Origin: an uncultured Lachnospiraceae bacterium
GTDB taxonomy: Bacteria > Bacillota > Clostridia > Lachnospirales > Lachnospiraceae
Length of the DNA stretch: 48,386 nucleotides
Reading direction: 5' to 3'
Assembly (NCBI GenBank): GCA_947625875.1
Contig: CANQQG010000014.1
Span: forward strand, 1 to 48,386
The notes beneath the pieces were generated by a model, which searched no databases, had not been told where the DNA came from, and was given only the letters and a program-made list of their open reading frames with translations. Below are positions 24,705 through 32,613 of the stretch, in pieces (position 1 is the stretch's first letter; every line of letters begins with the position of its first letter). The position numbers were made by a program, and so were the translations under genes.

Positions 24705-25868
24705 TTAATTCTCCTTTATGAGCGTTTCCGCCAGATCCAGCGCCTTTTTCGTCATTGCGTCGATATTATAATATTTATATTCCGCAAGCCTGCCAAGCAG
24801 ATACAGATTCGGTATCTGCGCCGCACGCAAACGGTACCTCTCATATAATGCCTCATTTTCCTTATTTTGAATCGCATAATACGGAATTTCCCCATCTTTT
24901 CCCGCATAAGCGAACGGGTATTCCCTTACAATCGTCGTCCCGTCCGCATTTTCCTGCCCGGTCAGATATTTAAATTCTGTAATCCGCGTAAATTCCTCAC
25001 TAACCGTATAATTTACGACACTGCGGCCGTCCTGAAAATCATCCGCGTCCAGATGCGAAAAATCAAACCGCAGGGAACGGTACGGCAGCCTTCCATAGCA
25101 GCAGCCATACAGCTCGTCCAGCGCGCCTGTAAAAATAACTTCGCCGGAAAATTTTTCATCCCTGTAAAAAATTTCCTTTTCGCCGAACCGCAGCAGCTCC
25201 CCCGCATCCGTCCCGGTCAGGACATGAATCTTCTCATGCGCAAGCATCCGCTCAAACATCGGCGTAAAGCCCTGCAGCGGCACGCCCTGATATTTATCCT
25301 GGAAATAACGGTTGTCATAAGAGATCAAAACCGGCACGCGCCCTGTCACTTCCGGGCTGATCTCCTCCGGCGTCTGTCCCCACTGTTTCATCGTATAATG
25401 CAAAAATATATTTTCATATACAAAATCCGCAATGTCCCGTATCTGCGGATCCGGATTTTCCCGCAGCTTCATGATCGGCACACGGCTTCCTTCCCCATAT
25501 GCGGCGACCAGCTTTTTCTCCAGTTCTTCCGCGAGCCGCTCTTCGTATACCATATGCAGCGTATTTAAATTAAACGGAATCGGAATCCGCCTGCCGTTGA
25601 CGTCCGCAACGACCTGATGCCCGTTTTCGTACAGATTCCACTCCGTAAAGCGCGACAGATACGCAAACACGTCTTCCATATTTGTGTGAAAAATATGCGG
25701 CCCGTACAGATGCACCAGAATCCCATACCGATCCGGCGCGTCATAACAGTTCCCGCCTATATGATCCCGTTTTTCAACCACCAGCACGCTGCGTCCGCCC
25801 TTTTGCGCAAGCTGCCTTGCGATAACGCTCCCGGCAATGCCCGCGCCGATCACAATACTATCGTACAT
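24705..25868 (-). CDS. glf: UDP-galactopyranose mutase
   Basis: A 387-residue flavoenzyme that interconverts UDP-galactopyranose and UDP-galactofuranose. It shows the FAD-binding GAGIAGSVIARQLA near the N-terminus, EKRDHIGGNCYD, YGPHIFHTN, the FNLNTLHMVY loop, KQWGQTPEEIS and LLGRLAEYKYYNIDA at the end, all typical of bacterial Glf. ATG 25868 is chosen because the Rossmann fold begins two residues later and GGAG lies seven bases upstream; a longer frame to 25955 has no support. It is the first gene of a three-gene operon and points to galactofuranose in a surface polymer. Confidence 0.95.
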   Translation of the reverse strand: MYDSIVIGAGIAGSVIARQLAQKGGRSVLVVEKRDHIGGNCYDAPDRYGILVHLYGPHIFHTNMEDVFAYLSRFTEWNLYENGHQVVADVNGRRIPIPFNLNTLHMVYEERLAEELEKKLVAAYGEGSRVPIMKLRENPDPQIRDIADFVYENIFLHYTMKQWGQTPEEISPEVTGRVPVLISYDNRYFQDKYQGVPLQGFTPMFERMLAHEKIHVLTGTDAGELLRFGEKEIFYRDEKFSGEVIFTGALDELYGCCYGRLPYRSLRFDFSHLDADDFQDGRSVVNYTVSEEFTRITEFKYLTGQENADGTTIVREYPFAYAGKDGEIPYYAIQNKENEALYERYRLRAAQIPNLYLLGRLAEYKYYNIDAMTKKALDLAETLIKEN

Positions 25869-26062
25869 AATGTTCTCCTTCGTCCCGCCCTTTTTCACTC
25901 TGCAATTCATTATACACTTTTTTACTGAAATTACCAGTGGCAAATTTTTGTTCATAAAATATTTACAAACTAATCATATTATCCACACACAGACTTCACA
26001 AATAAGCATTATGATATATACAATCCAAACAGAAATCTTCTTCATAATTTTTTCATAATAAA

Positions 26063-26116
26063 GCGCATAACAATGCGCGAGAGTAATTTATTACTCACCC
26101 TGCCGAAAGGCAGGGT
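26063..26116. repeat. Three tandem tetraloop hairpins
   Basis: Within 54 bases lie three perfect stems, each with a four-base loop: GCGCAT/ATGCGC (26063-26078), GAGTAA/TTACTC (26081-26096), and ACCCTGCC/GGCAGGGT closed by GAAA (26097-26116). Read on the minus strand it begins GGGAGGAAACCCTGCC, which resembles sequence I associate with IS200/IS605-type right ends or omega-RNA. No tnpA or tnpB is present here. It sits in the 356-base gap between glf and mutY. Confidence 0.7.
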
Positions 26117-26154
26117 TTCCTCCCAAAAATGCCAATCACATATTTCTTTTTCAT

Positions 26155-26182
26155 ATAAAAGCCGGTGTACCCTACACCGGCT
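26155..26182 (-). terminator. mutY terminator
   Basis: AGCCGGTGTA (26160-26169) pairs with TACACCGGCT (26173-26182) around a three-base loop; on the minus strand TTTTATA follows. It is 43 bases past the mutY stop. Confidence 0.8.
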
Positions 26183-26224
26183 CCCCTTATTTTATCCGAT
26201 CAGCCAGACGCCGCGCAGTCGGCG

Positions 26225-27325
26225 TCATGCCTGGTACTTCTCCTGCCCCAGGCGGATATTCATATATTTCGTATATTCCGCAAACGCGGCCGGTATCGCA
26301 TACCGTTCCTCAGAATCCGCCGCTTCCGCAAACAGATATTCGCCGCACGCTGCGGGCGTTTCCGCCTCGTCAAGCTGCGCCACACGGATCATATAGCCGT
26401 GCATATGCCATTCGACATGGGAAAAGATATGCTTCGCCCGTTCTAACGGCTCGATCTTTACCGGCGTAAGCCCCATATCCGCTGCATATGCAACCGCCTC
26501 CTCCATTGTCAGACGCCCCTCACGGTTTGGGAATTCGTACATACCTGCCAACAGCCCCTTCGCCGGACGCCGGTGCAAAAGCACACGCGTTCCGTCCCGT
26601 ATCAGCAGCACCGTCTTTTCTTCGATGCGGCGCGGTTTTTGCTTTCCCTTTACCGGAAAATCCCGCCAGCTCCCATGCCGATTTGCAAGGCAATACGGCT
26701 GCCAGGGGCATACGCCGCATTTCGGCGCGCCATTCGGCACACAAACTGTCGCGCCAAGCTCCATCAAAGCCTGCGTAAACATTCCCGCACGGTCTTTTGG
26801 CGTCACCGGGCGCAAAAACTCCTCCACGCTGTTTTTTACCGACTGCTTTGAGATATCCGAGCCGTCCTCTGACACGCGCATCAGGATCCGCAATACGTTC
26901 CCATCCACCGCCGGAACCGGGATCCCGTAAGCGATCGAAGCGATCGCCCCCGCCGTATAAGGTCCAATGCCGTTCAACCCCAGCAATGCCTCATAATCCG
27001 CCGGAAGCTCCCCTCCGTATAACTCCACGATCTTCTTTGCCGCGAGCTGCATATTGCGCACGCGGTTATAATATCCCAGCCCTTCCCAGAGTTTTAACAA
27101 ACGCCCTTCCTCACACGCCGCCAGGGCGCGCACATCCGGCAGAGCCGCCATAAATCGCTCAAAATACGGCCTGACTGCTTCCACCCGCGTCTGCTGCAGC
27201 ATAATCTCAGACACCCACACACGATACGGCGTCGGCTGCTCCCTCCATGGCAAAACCCTTGCATGGGCGCCATACCAGGCCAGCAAGGGTTCTGTCAACT
27301 GTTCTATCGGATAATCCTTTAACAT
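26225..27325 (-). CDS. mutY: A/G-specific adenine glycosylase MutY
   Basis: A 366-residue base-excision repair enzyme that removes adenine opposite 8-oxoguanine. It shows the catalytic Glu in SEIMLQQT, the helix-hairpin-helix LNGIGPYTAGAIASIAYG, the catalytic Asp in VDGNVLRI, an iron-sulfur cluster motif CVPNGAPKCGVCPWQPYC (first spacing seven residues rather than the classical six) and a C-terminal NUDIX-like 8-oxoG-sensing domain (LLIRDGTRVLLHRRP; HIFSHVEWHMHGY). ATG 27325 is preferred to a TTG at 27337, which is too near the GAGG. It is a single gene with its own terminator. Confidence 0.95.
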   Translation of the reverse strand: MLKDYPIEQLTEPLLAWYGAHARVLPWREQPTPYRVWVSEIMLQQTRVEAVRPYFERFMAALPDVRALAACEEGRLLKLWEGLGYYNRVRNMQLAAKKIVELYGGELPADYEALLGLNGIGPYTAGAIASIAYGIPVPAVDGNVLRILMRVSEDGSDISKQSVKNSVEEFLRPVTPKDRAGMFTQALMELGATVCVPNGAPKCGVCPWQPYCLANRHGSWRDFPVKGKQKPRRIEEKTVLLIRDGTRVLLHRRPAKGLLAGMYEFPNREGRLTMEEAVAYAADMGLTPVKIEPLERAKHIFSHVEWHMHGYMIRVAQLDEAETPAACGEYLFAEAADSEERYAIPAAFAEYTKYMNIRLGQEKYQA

Positions 27326-27360
27326 TTTACCATCCAATCCTCATATCAATACAACGGCTT

Positions 27361-29211
27361 TTATTTACGTTTTCCGGCGGCTGCCCTGGAAAGTACGCCG
27401 TTTACCTTTATATTTTTCTTAACCGCCACATAACGGACCGCATAATAATAGGTCTTGCCGCTTTTCGCCTTTGTGTCCCGCCAGCTTTTCGCCGACATAT
27501 CCGTGACCGCCTTTACGCGCTGATAGGATCCGCCCGTTGTCTTCCGGTAAATATATACGCGCGTTGCGCCGCTGCATTTATCCCAGTAAACGCGGTTTGC
27601 CGCCTTGCTGCTTTTTACGCTCACTGTCGGTTTTTTGGTTTTTACGGTGAGCAGGCTCTTTATCGTCCCAAGCGTCATCTCGCCCGCGATACCGTCAGCC
27701 TCCAGCCCGCATTTCGACTGAAAGTCCTTTACGAGCGAGGTCATTGTATCCGACCATGCGCCATTGACTGTGATCTTTGCGCCGTTTAACGAGATCAGCG
27801 ACGCCTGCAGCCACTGCACATTTGATTTACTCATGTTTTTACCCGCATATAGAGAACCGGTCGGCGCTCCATAAGAAGATGGATCCGTGGAATAAACCGT
27901 CACCGGGATCTCAAGCCGTCCTGCCGCATATTCCCCTGCCTGCGCCTGGCTCACCGTAATCTTCGCGGAACCCGCCGTTAATACCGTTACCCGCCCCGCG
28001 CTGTCCACCTGAATGACAGACGTGTCCGAAGATGCATAGGCAAACGGCGTCTGCGTATGCGTACTTGAGATCTGTAAGGTAAAATGCCCCTGTGTATCGT
28101 TCACCGCATAGCTTGCCTTTGCAGACTTTATCGTCGTTTTTTTATTGCCTGTTTCCGTATTCTTATCCGTGCCGGGCTCTGCATTTACGTCCGGTCCGGT
28201 ATTTGCGCCCGCATTCGGTTCCGTGCCCGTATTCGGCTCCGTGTTTTCGCCCGGCGTCACGGTCTGCTTCTGAAACACTGCCTTGATCAGCGCCGCAACC
28301 GTATTTTTTCCGGCATATCCGTCCACCGACAGGCCCTGCGCAGCCTGAAACCCGCGGACAGCCCCGTTGGTCGCCGCATCGTACACGCCTGTCACCTCCA
28401 GCTTCGCATCCATGCAGGCATTCAATGCGCGCTGCACCCAGGCGGCCCCATCTGCCTTTGCAGAAGCATAATCATATGGGATATAGGAATCCTTCGCATT
28501 GCAATACGGCCATCCCAGCCCTGCCGCATATGCATACGTACGGAATCGCCTTGCAAGATATGCGCTGTTTCCCATCACAGAATCACAGATGGCCGCCTCA
28601 TGTATCTCGTTTAATGTCACAGCCGCAAGATTTCCGATGTATTCGCCCGCCGATGTTGCGACACGTTTGGAAGCGGTCGCCCCGCCCTGGTTCTCCAGAT
28701 CCGCATAATAAACCAGCGCGGCGTCATTCGTAATGCCCTGGTTCCTGCCGTGATTGATATAATCCGTAATATCATTGTGCGCCAGCTCATCCTGCGCCTT
28801 TTTACTTTCATCCGTTGCAAGTATCTTCCGGATCGCAGCCGCCTCCGCCGACGTCAGGATACGCTCTTTCCAGTGAATCGTGCTGTACGTTGTGATCTCC
28901 GTATAAAGCTCCGTCCCGAGCATTTCCTTTGCCTGCGCCTGGTTTGCCACCACGATCGTCTTCATCAGCGCAAGCGCGCGCCATCCGTGCCATTGCAGTT
29001 TCCCGACAGATACCGCGCCGTTATCGTCCGGATTGACCGAAGTATAACTGCCCTCATTTTCGTATAATATTTTTGAAGCGGCCGTAACAATCGTTTCCGT
29101 ATCCTGTTCCGCCCTTACGCGCTCCGGCGTCCCAAGCATAACAAAAAAGGAAACGAACAATGCCGCCGCCACGATAACTCCTCCCCAAAAAGCATCTGAC
29201 CGCTTATCCAT
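27361..29211 (-). CDS. Secreted peptidoglycan-binding protein with lysozyme-like N-terminal domain
   Basis: A 616-residue exported protein. Residues about 8-35 are a signal sequence or anchor (VIVAAALFVSFFVML). Residues about 40-240 form a lysozyme/chitosanase-like domain: ENEGSYTSVNPDDNGAVSVG (Glu in NEGSY may be catalytic) then KLQWHGWRAL. Next come a PG_binding_1 domain (WVQRALNACM, GFQAAQGLSVDGYAG), a Pro/Thr/Asn/Glu linker, a Big2-type Ig-like domain (SYAVNDTQG, SDTSVIQVDSAGRVTVL), a second PG_binding_1 (VQWLQASLISLNGA, DFQSKCGLEADGIAG) and a C-terminal Fn3-like repeat (NRVYWDKCSGATRVYIYRK). A cell-wall hydrolase is likely. It is divergent from crt. Confidence 0.82.
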   Translation of the reverse strand: MDKRSDAFWGGVIVAAALFVSFFVMLGTPERVRAEQDTETIVTAASKILYENEGSYTSVNPDDNGAVSVGKLQWHGWRALALMKTIVVANQAQAKEMLGTELYTEITTYSTIHWKERILTSAEAAAIRKILATDESKKAQDELAHNDITDYINHGRNQGITNDAALVYYADLENQGGATASKRVATSAGEYIGNLAAVTLNEIHEAAICDSVMGNSAYLARRFRTYAYAAGLGWPYCNAKDSYIPYDYASAKADGAAWVQRALNACMDAKLEVTGVYDAATNGAVRGFQAAQGLSVDGYAGKNTVAALIKAVFQKQTVTPGENTEPNTGTEPNAGANTGPDVNAEPGTDKNTETGNKKTTIKSAKASYAVNDTQGHFTLQISSTHTQTPFAYASSDTSVIQVDSAGRVTVLTAGSAKITVSQAQAGEYAAGRLEIPVTVYSTDPSSYGAPTGSLYAGKNMSKSNVQWLQASLISLNGAKITVNGAWSDTMTSLVKDFQSKCGLEADGIAGEMTLGTIKSLLTVKTKKPTVSVKSSKAANRVYWDKCSGATRVYIYRKTTGGSYQRVKAVTDMSAKSWRDTKAKSGKTYYYAVRYVAVKKNIKVNGVLSRAAAGKRK

Positions 29212-29334
29212 TTTGCAGATCCCTCCCGTCTTATTTCTAAAAAATAAATATCATTATTTTAATACGCAGTTTATGACAAAAATTATCGGGTTTCCCGAAA
29301 TTTTTTCTTCTGCCCGCCGCCCCTGAACTGCTTC

Positions 29335-29361
29335 TTGACAACTCCCCCGCAAAGTTATAAA
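29335..29361 (+). promoter_or_regulatory. crt promoter
   Basis: TTGACA (29335-29340) with AT-rich TATAAATT starting at 29356 gives a consensus -35 and a -10 at 15-17 spacing. AGGAGG lies before ATG 29428. The 216-base gap also serves the divergent cell-wall gene. Confidence 0.65.
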
Positions 29362-29427
29362 TTATTATTAAGTGGATAATGCTGGAAGTATTTATTATCT
29401 CATCACATTTACAGGAGGATTACAGAA

Positions 29428-30222
29428 ATGAACAATTTAACACTTGAAGTTGCCGATCAGATCGCGGTTCTTACGATCACAAGGCCTGCCGCGCTCAATG
29501 CGCTCAACAGTGAAACGCTGGACGAGCTGGATACCTGCTTAACGGAGATCGAAGCAAGGGACGACGTCAAAGTCGTTATCCTGACCGGCGGCCCTGACAA
29601 GAAAGGCAATGCATTCAAATCATTTGTCGCAGGCGCTGATATTGCGGAAATGGTAAATTTCACAGCCGCAGAGGCGCGCGCTTTCGGCATGAAAGCATCT
29701 GCCCCGTTCTTTAAGTTAATGAGTATGCGCCAGGTAACGATCGCCGCAGTAAACGGCTTTGCGCTCGGCGGCGGGTGCGAGATCTCCATGGCCTGCGACA
29801 TCCGCATCGCCTCGGACAATGCAATCTTTGGCCAGCCGGAATGCGGGCTGGGCATCATTCCGGGATTCGGCGGCACACAGAGGCTCGCGCGCTTAGTCGG
29901 CATGGGACGCGCAAAAGAAATGATCTTCACCTGCGACAATATCAAAGCGGACGAGGCTTACCGGATCGGACTTGTAAATAAGGTCGTAGCTCCGGAAGAA
30001 TTAATGGCTACCGCAAAAGAAATGGCCGCTAAGATCGTATCCAAAGGCAGCTATGCCGTATCGATCGCAAAAGCCGCGATCAACAACGGTTATGATATGG
30101 ATATCAAAAATGCAGTTGAAATGGAAGCGAACCTGTTCGGCGTTACGTGTTCCACACATGACAAACAGGAAGGCATGACTGCGTTCCTTGAGAAACGCGC
30201 TGCGGATTTAACAGATTTTTAA
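29428..30222 (+). CDS. crt: Enoyl-CoA hydratase/crotonase family protein
   Basis: A 264-residue crotonase. The oxyanion-hole and catalytic regions are plain: FVAGADIAEM, NGFALGGGCEISMACD (Glu) and GQPECGLGIIPGFGGTQRL (second Glu), so both catalytic acids of a hydratase are kept. It most resembles 3-hydroxybutyryl-CoA dehydratase of clostridial butyrate pathways, which turns 3-hydroxybutyryl-CoA into crotonyl-CoA. The usual partners (bcd, etfAB, hbd, thl) are not beside it, so it stands alone here between its own promoter and terminator. Confidence 0.9.
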   Translation: MNNLTLEVADQIAVLTITRPAALNALNSETLDELDTCLTEIEARDDVKVVILTGGPDKKGNAFKSFVAGADIAEMVNFTAAEARAFGMKASAPFFKLMSMRQVTIAAVNGFALGGGCEISMACDIRIASDNAIFGQPECGLGIIPGFGGTQRLARLVGMGRAKEMIFTCDNIKADEAYRIGLVNKVVAPEELMATAKEMAAKIVSKGSYAVSIAKAAINNGYDMDIKNAVEMEANLFGVTCSTHDKQEGMTAFLEKRAADLTDF

Positions 30223-30233
30223 TCGCCAAAATA

Positions 30234-30273
30234 AGAGGGCTGGACACGGTATGCCGTGTGACAGCCCTCTTTC
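30234..30273. terminator. crt / mecA bidirectional terminator
   Basis: AGAGGGCTG (30234-30242) pairs with CAGCCCTCT (30262-30270); the loop itself holds a smaller ACGG/CCGT stem. TTT follows on the plus strand. It lies between the convergent crt and mecA genes. Confidence 0.85.
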
Positions 30274-30286
30274 ATGTTAAGGCTCT

Positions 30287-30949
30287 TTACAGTTTCTGCA
30301 AAATCTCAAGGGCGTCGTTTGCAAGGATACAGACGCCATGCTCCTTCATAAACGCGACTTTGCCCTCGTCCGCTGACGCGGAATCTAAAAACTCCACAGA
30401 CGCGCTGATTACGCGGCAGATTTCTTTATCGCCCAGCCCGTTGCGCTCAATAATAAGGTAATATTTATCTGCGCCATGATTCTGCAGGCGGTAAACGCTG
30501 CTCACGACCGGCTCTTCCAATACGATCGACTTTGCATACGCAATGATCTGATCCATATCCTGAAACGTCAATATGTAAATGCGCTTATCAAAACCGCCCA
30601 CCAGCGTATCTGATTCCGTATCCTGCCGATTCTCCGGCTGTCTCCCCGCAGTCAGGCTCTCCACCATAGATTTTAAACCCTGCAGCAGGCTCAGCATATT
30701 ATGGTCCGGCCGCTCCGAAAAAGTCAGCGCCAAAAGATGCTCCGGCAGCACCGCCACCTGTACGGATAATGGACCGCCCTGTACGTGGAAACCGACTTCT
30801 TCCTCCGCCCTGGATATGATCATCCGCAGGAACTCCTCCGTCTTTCCGTCATTCTGCAGAAAATCATCCATCTGCAGCCCGTTCTCATTTAATTCTGTTT
30901 CGGAAACAATGCAACGCACAGTATCTACATTTATTCTTTTAAATTTCAT
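30287..30949 (-). CDS. mecA: Adaptor protein MecA
   Basis: A 220-residue protein with MecA's N-terminal substrate domain (MKFKRINVDTVRCIVSETEL, EFLRMIISRAEEEVGF), a low-complexity middle (GRQPENRQDTESDT) and the C-terminal ClpC-binding domain (YILTFQDMDQIIAYAKSI, YYLIIERNG, FLDSASADEG, EHGVCILANDALEIL). In Bacillus MecA links substrates such as ComK to ClpCP. ATG 30949 is used; the longer frame to 31081 adds 44 residues outside the family. It stands apart from the clp genes further right. Confidence 0.9.
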   Translation of the reverse strand: MKFKRINVDTVRCIVSETELNENGLQMDDFLQNDGKTEEFLRMIISRAEEEVGFHVQGGPLSVQVAVLPEHLLALTFSERPDHNMLSLLQGLKSMVESLTAGRQPENRQDTESDTLVGGFDKRIYILTFQDMDQIIAYAKSIVLEEPVVSSVYRLQNHGADKYYLIIERNGLGDKEICRVISASVEFLDSASADEGKVAFMKEHGVCILANDALEILQKL

Positions 30950-31120
30950 TCCATCACCTGATCTCACTTCGCCCTTATACGAAAAATATGTTTTTGACTC
31001 CCCAAAACCATTGTATAAACAGCTTACCACAAACCGACAAGTTTGTCTATTGGATTCTGCTACCAAACACGACAAACGCATGTATTCTTACATCAACCCT
31101 TGCATTCGTTTTCTTTATTT

Positions 31121-32086
31121 TTAATAATTTAAAATCTCCTCAAGAAATTTAATTGGCCTTAAACTAATACAAAACGTTTCTTTCTCATTGATAAACGTTT
31201 CATCCTTGTAGATAATTCTGCCATTTTTAATATGCTTAGGCGCCATTTCCTCATAATATTCTGGTTCTGTGCCGCTGTTTTGTCTATGGTTGTATTTACG
31301 TCTTCCCTAAAGGTTACATCCAAATGCTAATGCATGCTTTCCACACTCCAATGTCCCCTCACCGTCCTGCTCATTGTTTCTATTTCTTCCGGCAAGCTGC
31401 TTATAAAATACCGGAACTCCGTCTGCTTTTCCCCGCTTTTTCCAAGCTTTTCTTTTCCATCTCGATGCTCTCTTTATCCCTTTCCAGTCTTTCCTTTGGC
31501 TTAGCCGCTTTATGTCTTCTGTCTGGTAACGCTCACGCGTTTCTGTCTGTCCATGTGCTTTTTCCTGCGTTTTCTTATAGCCTCCTGTTTCCCTGATTTT
31601 TCTGCGAAGACCTTCCTCTCCAAAATATTCCCGCAGACCTTCATAAAGCGTGCCCTGACTCCCTTTTACGGCTAATGCATAGTCTGCTCGTTTGTAACGT
31701 ATTTTTTCCGCTATCCCCTTTTGCGTTCCCATCGCGTCTATCGTCACGATCTGCCCCTTAATCTGCAGCTTTTCCAACAATTCCGATATTGCCGTGATTT
31801 CATTGCTCTTTTCTTCCGCCGCTTTCTGTCCAAAACAGAATCCATCCTCTTTGCTCCATGCCGACACTATGTGGGATGGAGACCCATTTTTTAGTTCAAT
31901 GTATTTTATTAAATAGTCCTGATAATTTTCTGCAAACAGGGCAATTTCCACCCAGTCGTCCGCATTCGCCAATGTTGCAAAAAGAACAATCACTAAAATG
32001 TCCTTTAGTAAATGGCGCACTTTCTGCTCCTGACGTATATCCTCAATATACTCCATCCATTGTAATAATTCTTCCATACAGCACAC
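31121..32086 (-). mobile_element. Broken ISAs1-type transposase
   Basis: Reading from 32086, MEELLQWMEYIEDIRQEQKV and DGFCFGQKAAEEKSNEITAI with IVTIDAMGTQKGIAEKI show the ISAs1/H-repeat DDE transposase. It is degraded in three ways. ELKNG is joined straight to SPSHIVSAW near 31878, dropping the expected central segment; a shared PSH at both sides suggests a short-homology deletion. The frame shifts before the C-terminal part. In the restored frame (LPEEIE, TVRGHWSVESMH) a TAG at 31327-31329 replaces the Trp of SMHWHLD, and another shift follows before FLEEILNY. No intact ends are identified. Confidence 0.85.
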
Positions 32087-32490
32087 CCCTTTTCTTTATA
32101 TTTTATCAGAAAAGAGGCATGTTCACAATTTATTTACTCATGCGTTTGTCCTGGAAATTCTCAAGAACATCCAATGCTCCATTTTAGCTAAAATCCAGGA
32201 AAAATATAAACAAATATCCAGCCTTCCTTAAACGTATTGTACAATTCTTCCAAATGATCTGACCTTTTCGCCATATCTTCTCCCATTCATTTATCATATA
32301 TATATTCTAAAACAAGTATACCAGATACGACCTAAAAAAGAACAAACTGCCCTATTCTTTTTCTCATAGCACTTAACATTTTTGCAATATTTATAAGTTT
32401 ATCCTGCAATTTGTTGCTATAATGCCAAAATCTGTACTTGAAATTTACCGTATTCTACAGTCTGTCATTTTCCTTACATGTGTCTACGCA
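32087..32490. other. Non-coding AT-rich gap
   Basis: About 400 AT-rich bases between the broken transposase and the surface-protein terminator. I see no credible gene, RNA or repeat; only short open stretches such as one on the minus strand near 32140-32190 (17 codons, no start). Confidence 0.5.
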
Positions 32491-32534
32491 TCAAAAACGC
32501 CGTATGAATAGCTGTTTCCAGTATCCATACGGCG
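32491..32534 (-). terminator. Surface protein terminator
   Basis: CGCCGTATG (32498-32506) and CATACGGCG (32526-32534) form a nine-base stem; on the minus strand TTTTTGATG follows. It is 80 bases past the stop of the surface-protein gene. The stem arms resemble those of the hairpin at 22643-22677. Confidence 0.8.
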
Positions 32535-32613
32535 ATCCTGAATTTATGATCTGCTCACGCGTCCAGACGAGGGTCTTCAATTCCTGATATTCATGATCTG
32601 TTTTCCGAAACTA

